Shown: positions 36,241 to 49,093, counted from the first letter of the stretch. The stretch is 64,000 nucleotides of DNA from Protula sp. h YS-2021 (GCA_949752745.1 OX457026.1:76867275-76931274), one strand, 5' to 3'. Program-made: numbers and translations. The notes: generated by a model from the letters alone, not told the origin.

Positions 36241-37910
36241 CAACTCCCTAAGAGAGTTGCTGCGGTATCAAGCCAGTGGGAAACAAGACACCCTAAACAG
36301 TGCTAGCTGCGTGTCCAACCACCCTGCTAAATTCTGCTACGAGCCGGTTTTATTTTTGTCCGTCACTTTTAACAAAATTTAAGCGGAGAAAAAACTCCTA
36401 TTACTCGGATCGCGACAAGTTGGGAATGGTTCTGTCACATTACAGGAACTACACCGGCGCTGATTGGTAGGTTGGTTGACAATGCATTGTAAACACAATA
36501 ACAGAGGGCACCTGTTGGGTTTATCCCGCAATTTTTTTTATTTTGTTGATCGCGATAACCAACGTAAAACACATTGGAAAACCCATAGTGATGGCTTCGT
36601 AGTCTATAAGGGATATTTTCGAAATTAAAAAGTAAGTTCAGGAATTTCCTCAGTAATCTTGGTCAATTGGGTAAATGTGTATACATAGAAGAAAAGATAA
36701 CGACATTCAGCCTCTCTGATGTTCATGTGCATGTGGCAGGCAAATAAATAATCTAAATAAAATAGATAAATGTTTTCAGGCAGTGCTTTTTGCAAATTTC
36801 TGGCAAGTTAGCAAAGAGGTGACACTCGTAATATATTTCCTTTTTAATATAAACTAGTTAGAACTTGGTTAGTTAGGACAAAATAAGTAATTCAGTACAA
36901 AAAACAAGGATTTTTCGCTACTGGAGTGCGTTGTTGTTCAACAGTAAACCTCTTCAGCGGTTCAGTCGGTTGTGTATAGCACTTTTTTACTCTGCAGACC
37001 CACTGTGAATTTCACGAAAATAGTATTCACAAAAGGGAGGAAGAACTTTTTTTAGATATGTTCAACAACCAACCTCTACGGCGATTGTTTTGTTGTGTTT
37101 AATACCTTTTTACTCCTTATACCCACTAGAAATTCCGTAAAAATTATACTCATAAAAGAGCGGAACTACTTTTTATAACTATCGATCCGTTTATACGTGA
37201 TTGATATGCGAACTCTCGAGATTCGTCTGTGACTGTGGGGTGCTTTATTCCTAATAATATATTTTTCAGTCTGAAATAACGCCAGTTCTGAGACAAAATT
37301 AAAGCAAAGGAAACATCAAGGCGTCCGCTAAGAAAAAATTGTATATGAATCAACCAAACCTGGCTGTTAAATATTGATAAATGTCGAGAAACATCCAGAT
37401 ACTGGATAACAAAGTAAGCACTTTTGTATTGGCCATCTTACTGGCAGACTGAAGAAACAGAGCATTTCCAAAATTTAAAAAAAGTACACTTATCCGGAAG
37501 GAAACTAAAAACATATATAAACATATAACTAAGATGTTTAAGCAATAAAGCTTAGTATGCTTATAATGAGAATACTGGCATAAGTTTTAACGAATTAATT
37601 TGATCTTTGACAAGCCCATCTTATCACAGTGGAGTTGATTTGTTGACACAGAAATTTTAATTTGGCGCAGTTGAACTAGGCGTGCTTTAAGCCGCTATGT
37701 GTAATGAGTATTAAAATACAATTGACTGAATTAACAGTGTTTTATATGCTTTTGATCCCGTTTCTAACTAAATCAAGCAATCCTAAATTTGAAAAGTGTG
37801 GGTTGATCGCTGGCCATTTCTCAAACACATGCAACAGTAAACAGCGCCAGCAGGAAATAGCCTTTTCACTGCCACAAGAACATAAAACATATCTCCTTAA
37901 ACGTGGAAAA
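36241..37910. other. Intergenic DNA upstream of TMEM14C-like gene
   Basis: Holds a repeat dimer (36916-37190) and otherwise AT-rich sequence. It should contain the promoter and any 5' UTR exon of the TMEM14C-like gene. I see no certain core promoter element. Confidence 0.4.
36916..37190 (+). repeat. Dispersed ~140-bp repeat R2, tandem dimer
   Basis: Two diverged units each contain GTTCAACA...AACCTCT..CGGCG, TTTTTACTC..AGACCCACT, TTCACGAAAAT and ACTCATAAAAG-like blocks. A single copy lies at 60745-60890 in an intron of the secreted-protein gene. No coding capacity or clear termini were seen. Confidence 0.7.
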
Positions 37911-40900
37911 ATGCCTGATATCTTGGGGTTTGCATACGCAGCAATTGTTGCAACAGGGGGTGTTATAGGCTATGTGAAAGCAGGTATGCCTGCCATTGTG
38001 TTGTTTAACTATCGTGGTTTTGTTTGAGCGATAATTCGGTGTATATAGTTGTCAACCTTATGTAACGCCTCTCGTGTATGACGAGGGAGAGGAGATAAAA
38101 TTATTGAATTTAATTTTGAATTGAATTGGTTTATTTCCGAAAGTAAGCATAAGTTTGCACAAGACGTTTCGAACTGAAAGCAATGACGTAACAGACTTCA
38201 GGGACAAGCTGAAAGCGTCGCTTATAAGCATGCTTGCCCATTGCGAATATATTTATCCAATTATTTAGTCCCAGTGGACCCTTTCTGTCTTCCTAGGTCA
38301 GAAAGGGTCACAGTTCCTGTAATAGGAATGACCATTGATCTCAATTTTCGAGGCTCTAGATCTTTCGGCGCACGCTCCAGGACCCCGAGTTTCGGAGTAG
38401 CATGCCTTTTCTTAAAACGCACACTGAGAAGTATCCTGGCGCACTGTTTTCGGCCTCGGCCAAACTACCAAAGTGGAGTAAAGAGTGGTTTTGCAACTGT
38501 AGATTCATTGTTGTTGTGGGCGATAATGGGAGATTCTATATTCTGATCTAAAGAAAACATCTATTTTTCTCATTACAAAGTTGTTATTTGACCATAAAAA
38601 TTGTGCGCCATAATTTATAATTGGGTTATTTATGTGATGGACCCTTTCTAAAATAATGCCGTTAGCCCCAATCGTGCGCCGAGATTGGAAAATTGAGATC
38701 AATGACAAGTTATATTGTAGGAACTATGACTCTTGCTGGGAAGCACGAGTCATCTAGGACTACCAATTATTAAAAAAAAACCGCTTTGGTTATGTTAATA
38801 ATATTGAACGGTTTATAAATATATCAATAACACTGAAAGTTTCAAACTAACCTAACATACCCTGTTTGTCTACGAGGGCAGCGTCCATACACTATTAATT
38901 GGCATTAACTGTCAAACAATTCCTTCATAACCCGAAATTTACTCGTACATTTTTAAGATGATTTTTAAAATTTCCAATTTTAGATATATTTCGTATTCTT
39001 TCGGCAGCGAATTCCATAAACGAGCTCCCTTTACAATAATACAATGTTGTTTAACAGCTGTTCATGGGTATTTACTGTCAAAGTTTCCATGTTGCCTGGT
39101 TTTCATTTCTCTATCACTAATTTTGAACAAACATTGAGTATTTTAGGTAGCACGCACGCTTTTGCTTAAAACACAACAGCGAAGGTTTTAAAATCAACTA
39201 AATGGCATAAATTTAGCAGACGCATATTATAAAACAACAAAGAAGTATGCGCTAATCTTTCAACTCGAGATGCAATCCTTATAGACTTTTTCTGTAGTAG
39301 AAATATAGGATTTACGTATTTCCCCAGATCTCAAGACAGTATGACATGTGTGGCAAAAATAATGTGTGATATATTAAGAGTAGAGCATTTTCGCTCAAAA
39401 CAAAACTAGATTTATACATTATTGAAATACATTGATAATTTGCTTCGCACACTCCGTATATGATCTTTCGTCAATAAAAACACCCAGGAACTTGGTCGAA
39501 TTAACACGGGAGATTTGCTCATTGCCTATTGAGATGTTGATTTCATGGCTTACTTTACAATATCCAAATACCATAAAGTTTGTTTTAGATACATTAAGAG
39601 AAAGGTTATTCAACTTAAACCATTTATTTAGTTTTGACAATTCACCACTGATGATCTAACTCATATTCATATCGTTATTACATGTAAAGAAAATGTTTGT
39701 GTCATCGGCGAAAAGAATGACCTTAAAACATCTTGAAACATTAACAATGTCATTAATGTATAAAGTAAAAAGTTTAGGTCCTAGAATAGTGTAGAATTTT
39801 AGACATGTTTCCAGAGAATTACAAACAAACTGTAGTGTTTGTGTTAAGTTACATTGAAAATAAATATTTCCTAGCAAAATATTTTTTGACAACTTTAATC
39901 CGCCATATTATTTTGTCATCCCGAAATCTAAGAGTTTTGCGAATTAATTTATTAGATAACTAATTAAGCAACTAATATTAAAAGAAAAAGTATACCAAAA
40001 CGCCGAACATGAACTGGTTTAGGTAGTCCTATAGTTTAAAGGGGTATTGTTTTATTTAGCCGACCTCTGGGATCATAATGACATTTTCGGGATAAATGTT
40101 GTTTTCCAGGATGGCGAACTTGCATGAACACTGGCGAAAGACATTAGTTACTGGTAAAATAATTGATAGATGCAGATTGAAGTAATTTATTTTGCACAAC
40201 CATAATATTTAACTTTTAGTTTTTTTCATGCTTTTTGAAATAGCAATTCAAAAGTTTTTGGAGGATAATTCCAAAATTTACTATCACCTTTTAACATAAT
40301 AAACCATGATCTCTGGATGTAAACAAATGTCAGTTATTGCAAGAGATTTGTGGTAATTTCAGTATTTTGTTCTTTAAAAAAAGCGTAACACAATGATTAT
40401 GTGTCATTGCCATTGTACTTTGAAGACCTTTAGCGAGTGCGAATAAAGACTTGCGAATTTTGCATAAAATCGCCACAGAGGAGCCTCAAGGCTAGCGTAG
40501 TTGACTTGCATATCGTTATATAGTGAGAGTTTGAAGCAAGCACGCCGAACCGCAGTAGCGGACCGCTTCTTGGAGCTAACGTCATAGTAGCAATTGTAGT
40601 TTGTTATCGCTCAGATTCGAGTAAGCTGTAGCTTTGGTATAAAGTAAAGAGCCTAAAGGTTGGGGTGAGCTTAAGCACAAATTCCAGATTTTTGGTAAAG
40701 ATATAGAAACAATCTGGCAGTTTGGGATGAACTGAGGTGGATATTACTAGGAAAAAATTCCTGCGAAATATTGTACATGAGTCAGAAATGCAATTCTACG
40801 ATCATTACGCACCAGTGACATCATGAGAAAATCTAACTTAATGCGCAAATGGTATAATGTGTCGTATAAAGTTGATGTGTAGTAAATACAGTCGGACTCA

Positions 40901-43900
40901 CTTAATATGAACACGATTAATATGAAGTTCGCGTAATATGAAGTGATTTGCTTGGTCCCAAAGTAAAATGCCTTGGTTTCTATGGACAGAAATTGACATA
41001 ACATGAACACGTCTATTATGAAGTTCGCGTAATATGAAGTCCAGCATAAGGTCCCATAGACCACATTTACTGCATAATTTGTTCGTGTAATATGAACTAC
41101 ATAAAAGGCCAAGACAAAAACACAAAGAACACAAGTACACAGAAGACTTTGAGTAAGTGTCAGCATTGAATACTATTGTTTATAAAGGCATTATTGTGAG
41201 GCGATCGCAGAAGGGTCGCAATTGCACTTTGACAGTCTTTAAGCAGATAAAACAGTCGTTTGATTCAAAGCTATTGCGTAGCAATGCCGTAATCAAACAC
41301 TCAGGTATTGCATTGGAAAGTTCGTGTAATATGAAGTTCGCGTAATATGAAGTATTTTGCTCGGTCCCAACGACTTCATATTACGCGGGTCCGACTGTAT
41401 GTTGATAAAGTACTGAAAGGCATTGTGAAGATTCAAAATATGGACCTTGAGTCTGAATCAAAGCAATAAATAAAATAAATTAATTTATTGGTTTACGGGT
41501 TTACAAAAGAAATCAGCCAGAACTGAGGAATTCCGCAGTTGCGTTTTTTTTTAAATTTAATCGGAAGACCATTTTTGTGCTATTTCTCTTCTAAAGACAC
41601 GGTAATCTGATTTGGTGGTTGTTTTAGATCCTGCAATGTAGCGGAGAGTGCCGGATTTCAAAGCGTGACACAGAAAGTCCATGGCTACTTGATCCCTTTC
41701 CAATAATGCGCCTGTCTTAAGTTTTTATTACCGGACCCCGAATGGGTCCACGAGGACCTCGAGTGTGTCTAACTGATACGTAAAGAGCAATGGATCCAGT
41801 CTTTCATCTGACTCTCCTTTGAACCCCCTTCTCTGCTGGACTTTGAAATAACCCAGCTGTCTGTTCCTGCTTTTCTCCAGATGTTAATTCCTGTGCAAGT
41901 CTAGTCCAGTGAGAGAGAGGAGATAAATTGGTTAGAGAAGATCATAACTGGTACCGACTCTACTGAATAAACCAGTTGCAAATTTGGCAACACTCAAACA
42001 TTTCTTATTTTGCGACACTTAACATGGTATTTCTCAACCTTGTGTGTGTATTGTTTACCCAGGAAAAATAATTTATACTTTTGTGTTTTTTATTGCCTAC
42101 ATGTCAGTCATTGGTTTAGCCCAGAGTGACTGGCAGTGGCACAAGTTGCCCAGAATCATGCCCTGATAATTTTTGTATACTTGGCGCCTGCAACTTTTTT
42201 TAAACTTATAATTTTCTTAGTGCATGCTGTAAGGACCGGTTGTCGGTTCGGCAAAAACTTGCCAAATAAACGGGCGTTGTCCAGTAAGAGCAGCGATTTC
42301 ACCGGTGGCTCAGGTAGCAGTTGCTCCCTTGTGCACATACGAAATACCTTACTATCCAATGAATAGTAAATAATTATTTGTATCATCTTTGGACTTTTGC
42401 GCCAAAAACTAGATCTCAGTCCTTCAAGAAATCATCTCTTGTACACCCTGTGTATAGAACAATATAGAATATCTCTGTGTATAGAATATCTCTGGGTCAG
42501 GGACATTAGCTGTATATGAAGCGATAACCTACGTTTCGTACGTACGTGTTCCTTCAGCTCGTTTCTCTCTGATTTTGCGGGAGAAGTTTGCTTTCGCAAT
42601 AACCAAATCTTGCCGCTCACAATTAACAGCCCTGTTTTCACTAGGTTGATTGCCCCGCCGAGCGCGGAGCGGGGGGCTAATGGAACCGGCCGCGTCCGTC
42701 TGTCCGTCTGTCTGTCCTCATCTACAAGTTTGAACGCGCCATATCTCAGTAACTTAAAAAGTGATTTCATTTCTTTCGTGCATCGAGAGAGAACATATAT
42801 TGGAGGTGTACAGCGCAAGGTTATTTTTGGTTTTTCTTAGAAAATGAAATATTGAAAGATTTTTTAAATCTTGTGAAAATGTGTAATATCCCCGATCTAT
42901 AGTGGTAACTTTGTACGCGCCATATCTTAGTGACCTATACAGTGATTTCATTTCTTTCTTGCATCGAGAGGGAATATATATTGGAGGTGTACAGCGCAAG
43001 GTTATTTTTGGTTTTTCTTAGAAAATGAAAAATTGAAAGATTTTTTAAACCTTGTAAAAATGTGTAATATCCTCGATCTATAGTGGTAACTTTGTACGCG
43101 CCATATCTTAGTGACCTATATAGTGATTTCATTTCTTTCTTGCATCGAGAGGGAACATATATTGGAGGTGTACAGCGCAAGGTTATTTTTGGTTTTTCTT
43201 AGAAAATGAAAAATTGAAAGATTTTTTAAACCTTGTAAAAATGTGTAATATCCCCGATCTATAGTGGTAACTTTGTACGCGCCATATCTTAGTGACCTAT
43301 ATAGTGATTTCATTTCTTTCTTGCATCGAGAGGGAACATATATTTGAGGTGTACAGCGCAAGGTTAACTGGGGCTTAACCAGTTCACTGGTATCCTTGTT
43401 AAGCATTTAAAAGTAAACCCAAGCAGTAGCTTGAGCAAAAGACAAAAGTCTTTGTGCGTTAATGTCATGTGTTTCGTCCAGTTTCATTTGTAGTTTCTTC
43501 ACTGACAACATTAATTTTTGTCGAAAATGGCTCCACGAAAACATCTTCAGTGTTCTGTTTTCTTGCGTTTTTATCCATATTTCCCTTTTTTATGATGCGA
43601 CTCAATGTCGACTTATCAATTTGGAATACATGAAGCACTTTCTTAAAGTATTGACAAAGTGAAGAGAGTTCCTGTCTTCTCTTGAATTCAGCTTTAGAAT
43701 ATTCAAAAACGGAATGAATATGCTTTATCTCTAAATCTGAATATTTTTTTTTGTAACATATCGTTTTGAAATTGAGAAAATCGTTCAAAGAGTCAACTTC
43801 ACTCCATAAACAGTTGCGCAGAATAACCCGTCTTTCCTTGCATTGAATTTCATATCAGCACACATGACATAGTTGAAAGTATTTGAGAAAAAAGGGAAGG

Positions 43901-45687
43901 GATCTGTAGTTTTAATATATAAATATAAAAGTCGTAATATAAACGGCCCGAGAGTAAAATTCGCCGGCGGTAAAACGTCTCCTGAGTAAACAGGAAATGT
44001 AAAATTAGTGTACGAGTTACGAAGTCACTCAAGGCACATCCAAACTTTGTTCCTGCCTTCGCAATGTCGCCCAGACACCGTACACCAGAATCCGGGATGG
44101 CTTAATCTCTTGCATTGGGTTGCTACTCCCTTAGTGTTTGACAAGGACGAAAGGAATACGGTTCCTATAGCAGCCGATAAGTCACGTTTGACGCCTTGTG
44201 TGCATGTTGCCGTTATATAAATAACTGGGTTTTCGCCTGCGTTTCATAGTTATGAAGAGACAATGAAAGGCCTTAGGAAATTATTAAGGCGAAGTACAAG
44301 TCCCAAAATAGTTCGTTCGGCTTGACAGCTGTTGATAAAATAATAAACCTGAATGAGAGTGAATTCGACTTATACAGAATTCGACTCCTACACGATCTTT
44401 TTTTAAAATTTTCGATCATTTTAAAGCAACCTCAATTTATAAACGGATCAACTTTAAGGTACCATCATGAAATTGTTGTAACTGCTGCTTTGGTCAGTCA
44501 AACCTCTGAAAATTGAAAGCCCTTTCAAAAGTGGAACCCTCTCCTCTCTCCTGCCTATTGAAACCCGTTTTCCGCCTGACTTCGTACAAGATAAGAACCC
44601 AACAATAGTTAAAAAAACTCATATTAGTTGGGCGCATATTGGACTGATATTAAGCATAATTAAATAGCGTGGGAGCAAGACAACTCACCCAAAAAGCAAC
44701 TCACCCAAAAAATCCTTGGACAACTCACCCAAAATCTTGGACGACTCACCCCAAATTTTGGACAACTCACCCAATAATTTTGGACAACTCACCCAAAGTC
44801 TTGGACGACTCACCCAAAAAAATATTTTATTATTTAACCGCAAATAAGTCAGCGTTTTTCTTACGATAATTAAACTTGCATAATTTTCGGTGAACAGATA
44901 TTTAATTGCAATTTTTGCTCAATGCAAATCGCTCGGAGTCGCTCGTGTTAATGCCAATGGTGCGACACATAGAAGCTGAAAAGTAATTATAAAGTGCAAT
45001 TAACTAAACAATTGCCTGTCACCACTGTTCAGCTCGGAGTCGCTTAACTCATGAGGTCAACAGCTTATCAGTGATTCCCGGGGTCGTTCAGCCAGAGGGC
45101 CTCTTCTTTGTTGGAATATTAATGAGATTTTTCCGGAGTCGTGCACCGAATGACATTATAATTGAATAAACTAACTTTGCTCGTATTAAATGCATTTGAG
45201 ATCTGTATTGATATGTAGTTACACACTTTAATGACCGAATGTTTCACTTAAATAAAAGTTTTACTTAAATCTTAGCCATTTTGATGTCAAATACAAATTT
45301 AACTAGGGGAAAAGATGCAGGCTGAATTGCAAACATCAATAAAATATTTTTAAAAGCCTCTTATAAACATTTCACACCGTCTTGTAAAATTGGGTGAGTC
45401 GTCCAAAGGTTTTGGGTGAGTTGGTCATGTTTTGGGTGAGCTGGTTTTTGGGTGAGTTGTCTGACATCCAATTTTACAATGGCCTGTCATTTCAAGACGG
45501 TCGTTCTATTAGAAACGCTATTTGGATGACAGGCCATTGTAAAATTTGCGAAAGCTGTTGCGAAACATCTCTCTAACAGAGCACCGTTCTTGCCGTGAGA
45601 TTCTTAAGTCTTTGCCGAGTCCTGCATTCAGTGTCCTTCATTGACGTGACGTGTTTTAATGGAGTAAAAAAATACTTATGTTGTTGG

Positions 45688-45771
<84 letters not shown>

Positions 45772-47350
45772 CTTATTCAATGTAATTTACAGGAAGTGCT
45801 GTGTCACTCGCCATGGGGGCACTGTTCGGCGGAATAAGTGCCCTAGGAGCGTATCAAGTGTCCCAGGATCCCACTAAATTCCATGTACTGATGGGTGAGT
45901 AGCTTTAAAAAAGCAAGCTCCAAACTGAGCAGTGTGGAAGTGAAATTGGAGCTGGTCTACAAAATGTGAAGAGGATTTATTGTGGGTAGCTCTTTCAATA
46001 CTTTCTGGTTGAAAGTGGAAAATGAAACTGACATTGGCCACTGATGTTTTGCAGTTGAATTGTATTGAACAGGTACATTTTACAACTCTGTATGGATTGA
46101 AAAAGAAAATCAAAAGTTCAAATCAGTAATGACACTAGGGTTTGTCTGAAGGCCCGATACTAGAGATGTTCAGTTCTCGGAATCGAATGAATAGCTTTTT
46201 TTTTTTCAAGAACATCTTTTCACGACAAAATTTACTTGTTTATGTTTCCCCAAATGGGTGGAGACATATATGGGCCGATTTCACAACTTAAGTCTAGACC
46301 TGGTTTGGAGCAAACTCAGTCTAGACTGCGGTTAAGACTGGGTTTCAGACCATACTGAATTTCACAGCCTCGGTCCAGACCACATTCATATGTGAACTTC
46401 TGTGTATGCATAAACTGAAAAAAACCCTGTCTAGACTGGGTTTGAAACCTGGTTTCAGACCAGGTCTAGACTTTAGTTGTGAAATCGGCCCTTAGGGTTT
46501 GTACATTCTGTGTGTGTGGTTCGTTTTTAATATTTATAGTAGAGGTGTAAGTAATAAAATTGGCAGTAAGAAAGTACTGTTTTCCTTGCTACAAAGTGTC
46601 ATATAAAATATATATATCTAACTTGAGATCAGCCCAGCAATATCTGATTCTCGGTTATTTAGTTTGACAGTGTTTGCTTCAAGTTGGGAGCTTTTCAGTG
46701 TTTTGAACGCGGCTGAAGATTAAGAGTTTTTGTACCTAATCTGCCAGTAATAACACTTAGTGAGGGCGGTTTTGGGCTTCGCAGGTTCCAGTGCGGTTTT
46801 GGGTGCCGTGATGGGTATGAGGGCGTACAAGTCTTCCTGGACGTCTCCTGCTGGCGTTATTGCTGTGCTCAGGTGTGTCCCGAAGTTAGCGAATCTGTCG
46901 GTGTTGTTAGTTTGGTTTAAAATTTTGAAGTAAGGTTTAAGGTGTAAGTAAACAGCGGAAGTATTCTGAGACATAATTATGGGAAAACTAGCTTCATGTA
47001 CCATCTGTGTTTTGTGTCTGTATTATATTGGTTCAAACATTATACCGGTGTGCCAAAGATGAGGAAAACATCAAATTTGCTCCAGTGTTAACTCTTTGTA
47101 GATTTTCTAAAGATTTTGTTTGTCGCATCTCACATATTTGCATCCTTTATTCCCGAAGCTGATCCGGTGTCGGAAACTAGCGGGGTGGATAAAATTATCG
47201 TAAAAAGAAAGAAGACTAAGCAAATAGCCCAATGTAGACAAAATCAGTGAGAAAGTACGAAATAGTTTTATCTGAATGTTTATTTGTAGTATCCTTACCG
47301 TGCTGCGATTTGTTCCCAAGCTGGTTCAAGGTCCACAAAAGACAGCTTAG
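37911..47350 (+). CDS. TMEM14C: TMEM14C-like mitochondrial membrane protein
   Basis: Four exons: 37911-37983, 45793-45894, 46785-46872, 47290-47350 (TAG), with matching phases 1, 1, 2 and GT-AG borders. The product is 107 residues (human TMEM14C 112). Residues 1-25 hold LGFAYAAIVATGGVIGYVKAG, the family's first membrane segment. Exon 2 gives ALFGGISALGAYQVSQDP, exon 3 GAVMGMRAYKSS and PAGVIAVL. These match the Gly-rich helices and the GAYQLSQDP and GMRFYHSGKFMPAG motifs of TMEM14. In vertebrates TMEM14C sits in the mitochondrial inner membrane and supports porphyrin/haem transport. That function is inferred by homology. The start is chosen because it matches the family N-terminus, although the frame is open further upstream. 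Intron 1 (7.8 kb) is filled with transposons. TMEM14A/B paralogy cannot be excluded. Confidence 0.88.
38263..40600. repeat. Diverged copy of dispersed repeat R1, split by a LINE
   Basis: 38263-38760 matches 9810-10270 (GACAGAAAGGGTCACAGTTCC and following), and 40185-40600 matches 10660-11060 (CATGCTTTTTGAAAT region). Divergence is visibly much higher than between the two big duplicates. The space between contains the LINE fragment at 38870-39900. Confidence 0.65.
38870..39900 (-). pseudogene. Non-LTR retrotransposon (CR1/jockey-like) RT 3' fragment
   Basis: On the minus strand from 39892: GPKLFTLYINDIV and VILFADDTNIF, the palm motif with FADD at the catalytic site. Then 39640-39560: LNKWFKLNNLSLNVSKTNFM, the thumb-side motif of CR1/jockey-like enzymes. 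Then near 39030: VKGARLWNSLPKE, the conserved end of these ORF2 proteins. Stops interrupt it. It is 5'-truncated near 39900, as is usual for LINE insertions. It lies within TMEM14C intron 1. Confidence 0.82.
40889..41397. mobile_element. pogo/Tigger-like MITE with repeated terminal motif
   Basis: A 509-bp element bordered by TA on each side. The left end is CAGTCGGACTCACTTAATATG and the inverted right end CAGTCGGACCCGCGTAATATG. The terminal motif GTTCGCGTAATATGAAG recurs at least six times inside both ends, probably as transposase-binding sites. No transposase is encoded. Confidence 0.75.
42663..43401 (+). mobile_element. Hairpin-headed repeat element E5
   Basis: The hairpin CCCCGC/GCGGGG (42663-42684) is followed by a CCGTCTGTCCGTCTGTC run and four near-identical 181-bp units (ACGCGCCATATCTTAGTGAC near 42733, 42914, 43095 and 43277). 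It closes with a small hairpin AACTGG/CCAGTT (about 43363-43381) and CTTGTTA (43395-43401). The right arm does not match the left arm. The minus-strand frames MRCTPPIY... are translations of this repeat. Confidence 0.62.
43465..43788 (-). other. Unassigned 107-codon open frame
   Basis: Minus-strand frame in TMEM14C intron 1. The segment VLHVFQIDKSTLSRIIKKG has the look of a helix-turn-helix as found in transposase or psq-like DNA-binding domains, with basic residues after it. I see no family match beyond this, no neighbouring exon and no element termini. A decayed transposase exon is the likeliest meaning, if it is real. Confidence 0.25.
44679..45462. mobile_element. Foldback-like element with tandem CTCACCC arms
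   Basis: The left arm (44679-44822) has about seven units of GGACAACTCACCCAAAATTT. The right arm (45391-45462) has four units in inverted orientation (GGGTGAGTTG). The outer ends match as inverted repeats (AGACAACTCACCCAAAAA). The ~565-bp core contains CTCGGAGTCGCT twice and no gene. It lies in TMEM14C intron 1. Confidence 0.7.
45470..45546. other. Perfect 21-bp inverted repeat hairpin
   Basis: 45470-45490 (starting AATTTTACAATGGCCTGTCA) is exactly complementary to 45526-45546, with a 35-nt loop. It begins only 8 bp after the foldback-like element. It could be a tiny MITE, a remnant of a larger inverted structure or, less likely, a precursor of small RNA. Nothing shows transcription apart from its place inside the TMEM14C intron. 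Confidence 0.8.
45688..45769. repeat. (TA)n microsatellite
   Basis: About 40 uninterrupted TA dinucleotides, ending 24 bp before TMEM14C exon 2. The run lies where the branch point and polypyrimidine tract would be expected, so length variation could affect splicing. Confidence 0.95.
46272..46491. mobile_element. MITE with 32-bp inverted ends
   Basis: A 220-bp element. The left end GGGCCGATTTCACAACTTAA and the inverted right end GGGCCGATTTCACAACTAAA match over about 32 bp with one difference. Inside are repeats of GTCTAGACTGG. The GGGCC terminus suggests a PIF/Harbinger-type family, but I see no clear target duplication. It lies in TMEM14C intron 2. Confidence 0.75.
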
Positions 47351-49093
47351 CCAGGCTAAGGGCAGGGCAACTTGTGAGAATAAGGATGGCATAGAAATGG
47401 CGTGAAGACTGAGATGGATGTATTATTTGGCAGCTTGGTTATTATATTCATATATGTCAGTGGTGATGGTGGTGCAATTTCTAATTGCAATTAAATTTCG
47501 CATTAGAGTTAAAGTATCAGATGTGTAACGTTATATTTGTAGCTGCGCGCAAGGGCGCTACTGAATTATAATTGTTGATGAATCTACAAGCTATGAGTCA
47601 TTGCCTCCTGTAATTTCTTGGAAGGTGTAACAACTACATTTACAACCTGATACAGTTATGGTTGTGATTGACATGCGCATCTCCTGGACACGTTATGATT
47701 CACAGCGTCGTGGTAATTGACAGCCCTCCCGCTGCATTCCGAGAATGAAGACCCATCGTGTTTAGTGTATGTCAGGTAGATGTTGTAATTGCATGAATAG
47801 ATATTTGTTTTATTGTTTTGGTTCTATTCTCGAAAGTTGTTACGTATGTTTGCTGACGTTTTGTGTATGTACAGGAGCCATATTGTTTCACGAACAGCAA
47901 TTCTGGATAATTGCTAATCTGCATGTAATCATTATAGAGATTATGTTATTGAATTCACAATACAGCAAAAATCAATAAATGCTTAAAATCAGTATTTGTT
48001 TTATTGCTTTTCCTTTGTTGTTTTCGATGCAGTAACTTGCCAAATGTTATGAAACGAAGGAATGTGTTTCGTAAATTCTATCTTTTCTAAATTTAGGTAG
48101 TATCTCAGTAAATATATGTGTCCCGTAGTAGGAAGCAGTTGTGATGTCCAGGTCGTGAGGTGGAGTCATGATTTGGTACTGTTCATTTCAAAGTATCAGT
48201 GACTCACTATAATATAATTTGTTCCTTTTGTGCAAGATACGTTAAATATTCCTCAAAAAGAGTGTGTGTACTATCAAACTCCAAAGGCGAAGAAAATTAT
48301 TAAAAGCATTATTCGGAAAAGTGGGGGATGCGAGAAAAAATAACGGCGTTTATCTTTGCAAAGGGGTGTAGAAATCTATTTGTTATGGTTTACGCTGAAT
48401 TTATATCGCCAAAATCAATGAAAGCGTTCGCGGTTGGCTTAAAAAACGTCACAAAAAATATGTGACGCTGTGGGGTCACAAGTACCTCTCGGATGTAGTC
48501 GGAGTAGTGGCTTTATCAGTTTCGGATTTTACAGAACCGTTTTACAGTTAGGGTTATGGCATTATATTTTTAGCTCAAAGCTATTACATTTGGTTACTTT
48601 TATCACGCCCAAGTTGGATTAACATTAATGGGAACAGTTTTTTTTTCAGGCCGCCGCTATTGTCCGTAGTTTTTCCGCTTTTATTAACACTTGGCGAGTC
48701 CAAGACTTGCAAAGAGTATATTGAAGTTGTGCAGAACCAATGTTTCGGCCAGTGCCTTTTTTTCATTTTCGCGATGAAAATGCGAAACAAAAAACTGATT
48801 TTTTATTAACAAATACAACGCGTAAAGGCTGAGCAATATTTGCAAAAGCCTTTCGTGTGCCGACGGCCACACTGTGCATTGCATAAATGATGTGTGCTTT
48901 AGCTGTCTATGCCAAAGCATAGTATAATGCATGTGGTGCAAAATCTTACCTGGTCATTTTAAATACACTGAATATTCATATAAATTGTCAGCTTCGGTTA
49001 CGCACAATTCTTGGTCTAAGCGTCGGTGGGGGAAGGGGGGAGGGGGTGTGGAGACTGATGCCAATTCATAGAGTAAGGATCAAAGTTTTTTAT
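47351..49093. other. Intergenic DNA after TMEM14C-like gene
   Basis: The 3' flank has an AATAAA-like site at 47975-47980, then AT-rich sequence without recognisable genes or element ends. Open frames are short and unsupported. Confidence 0.4.

Noticed and set aside
42432..43406. Minus-strand frames repeating MRCTPPIYVPSRCKKEM
   Set aside because: They are translations of the 181-bp core units of element E5 and are limited to that element.
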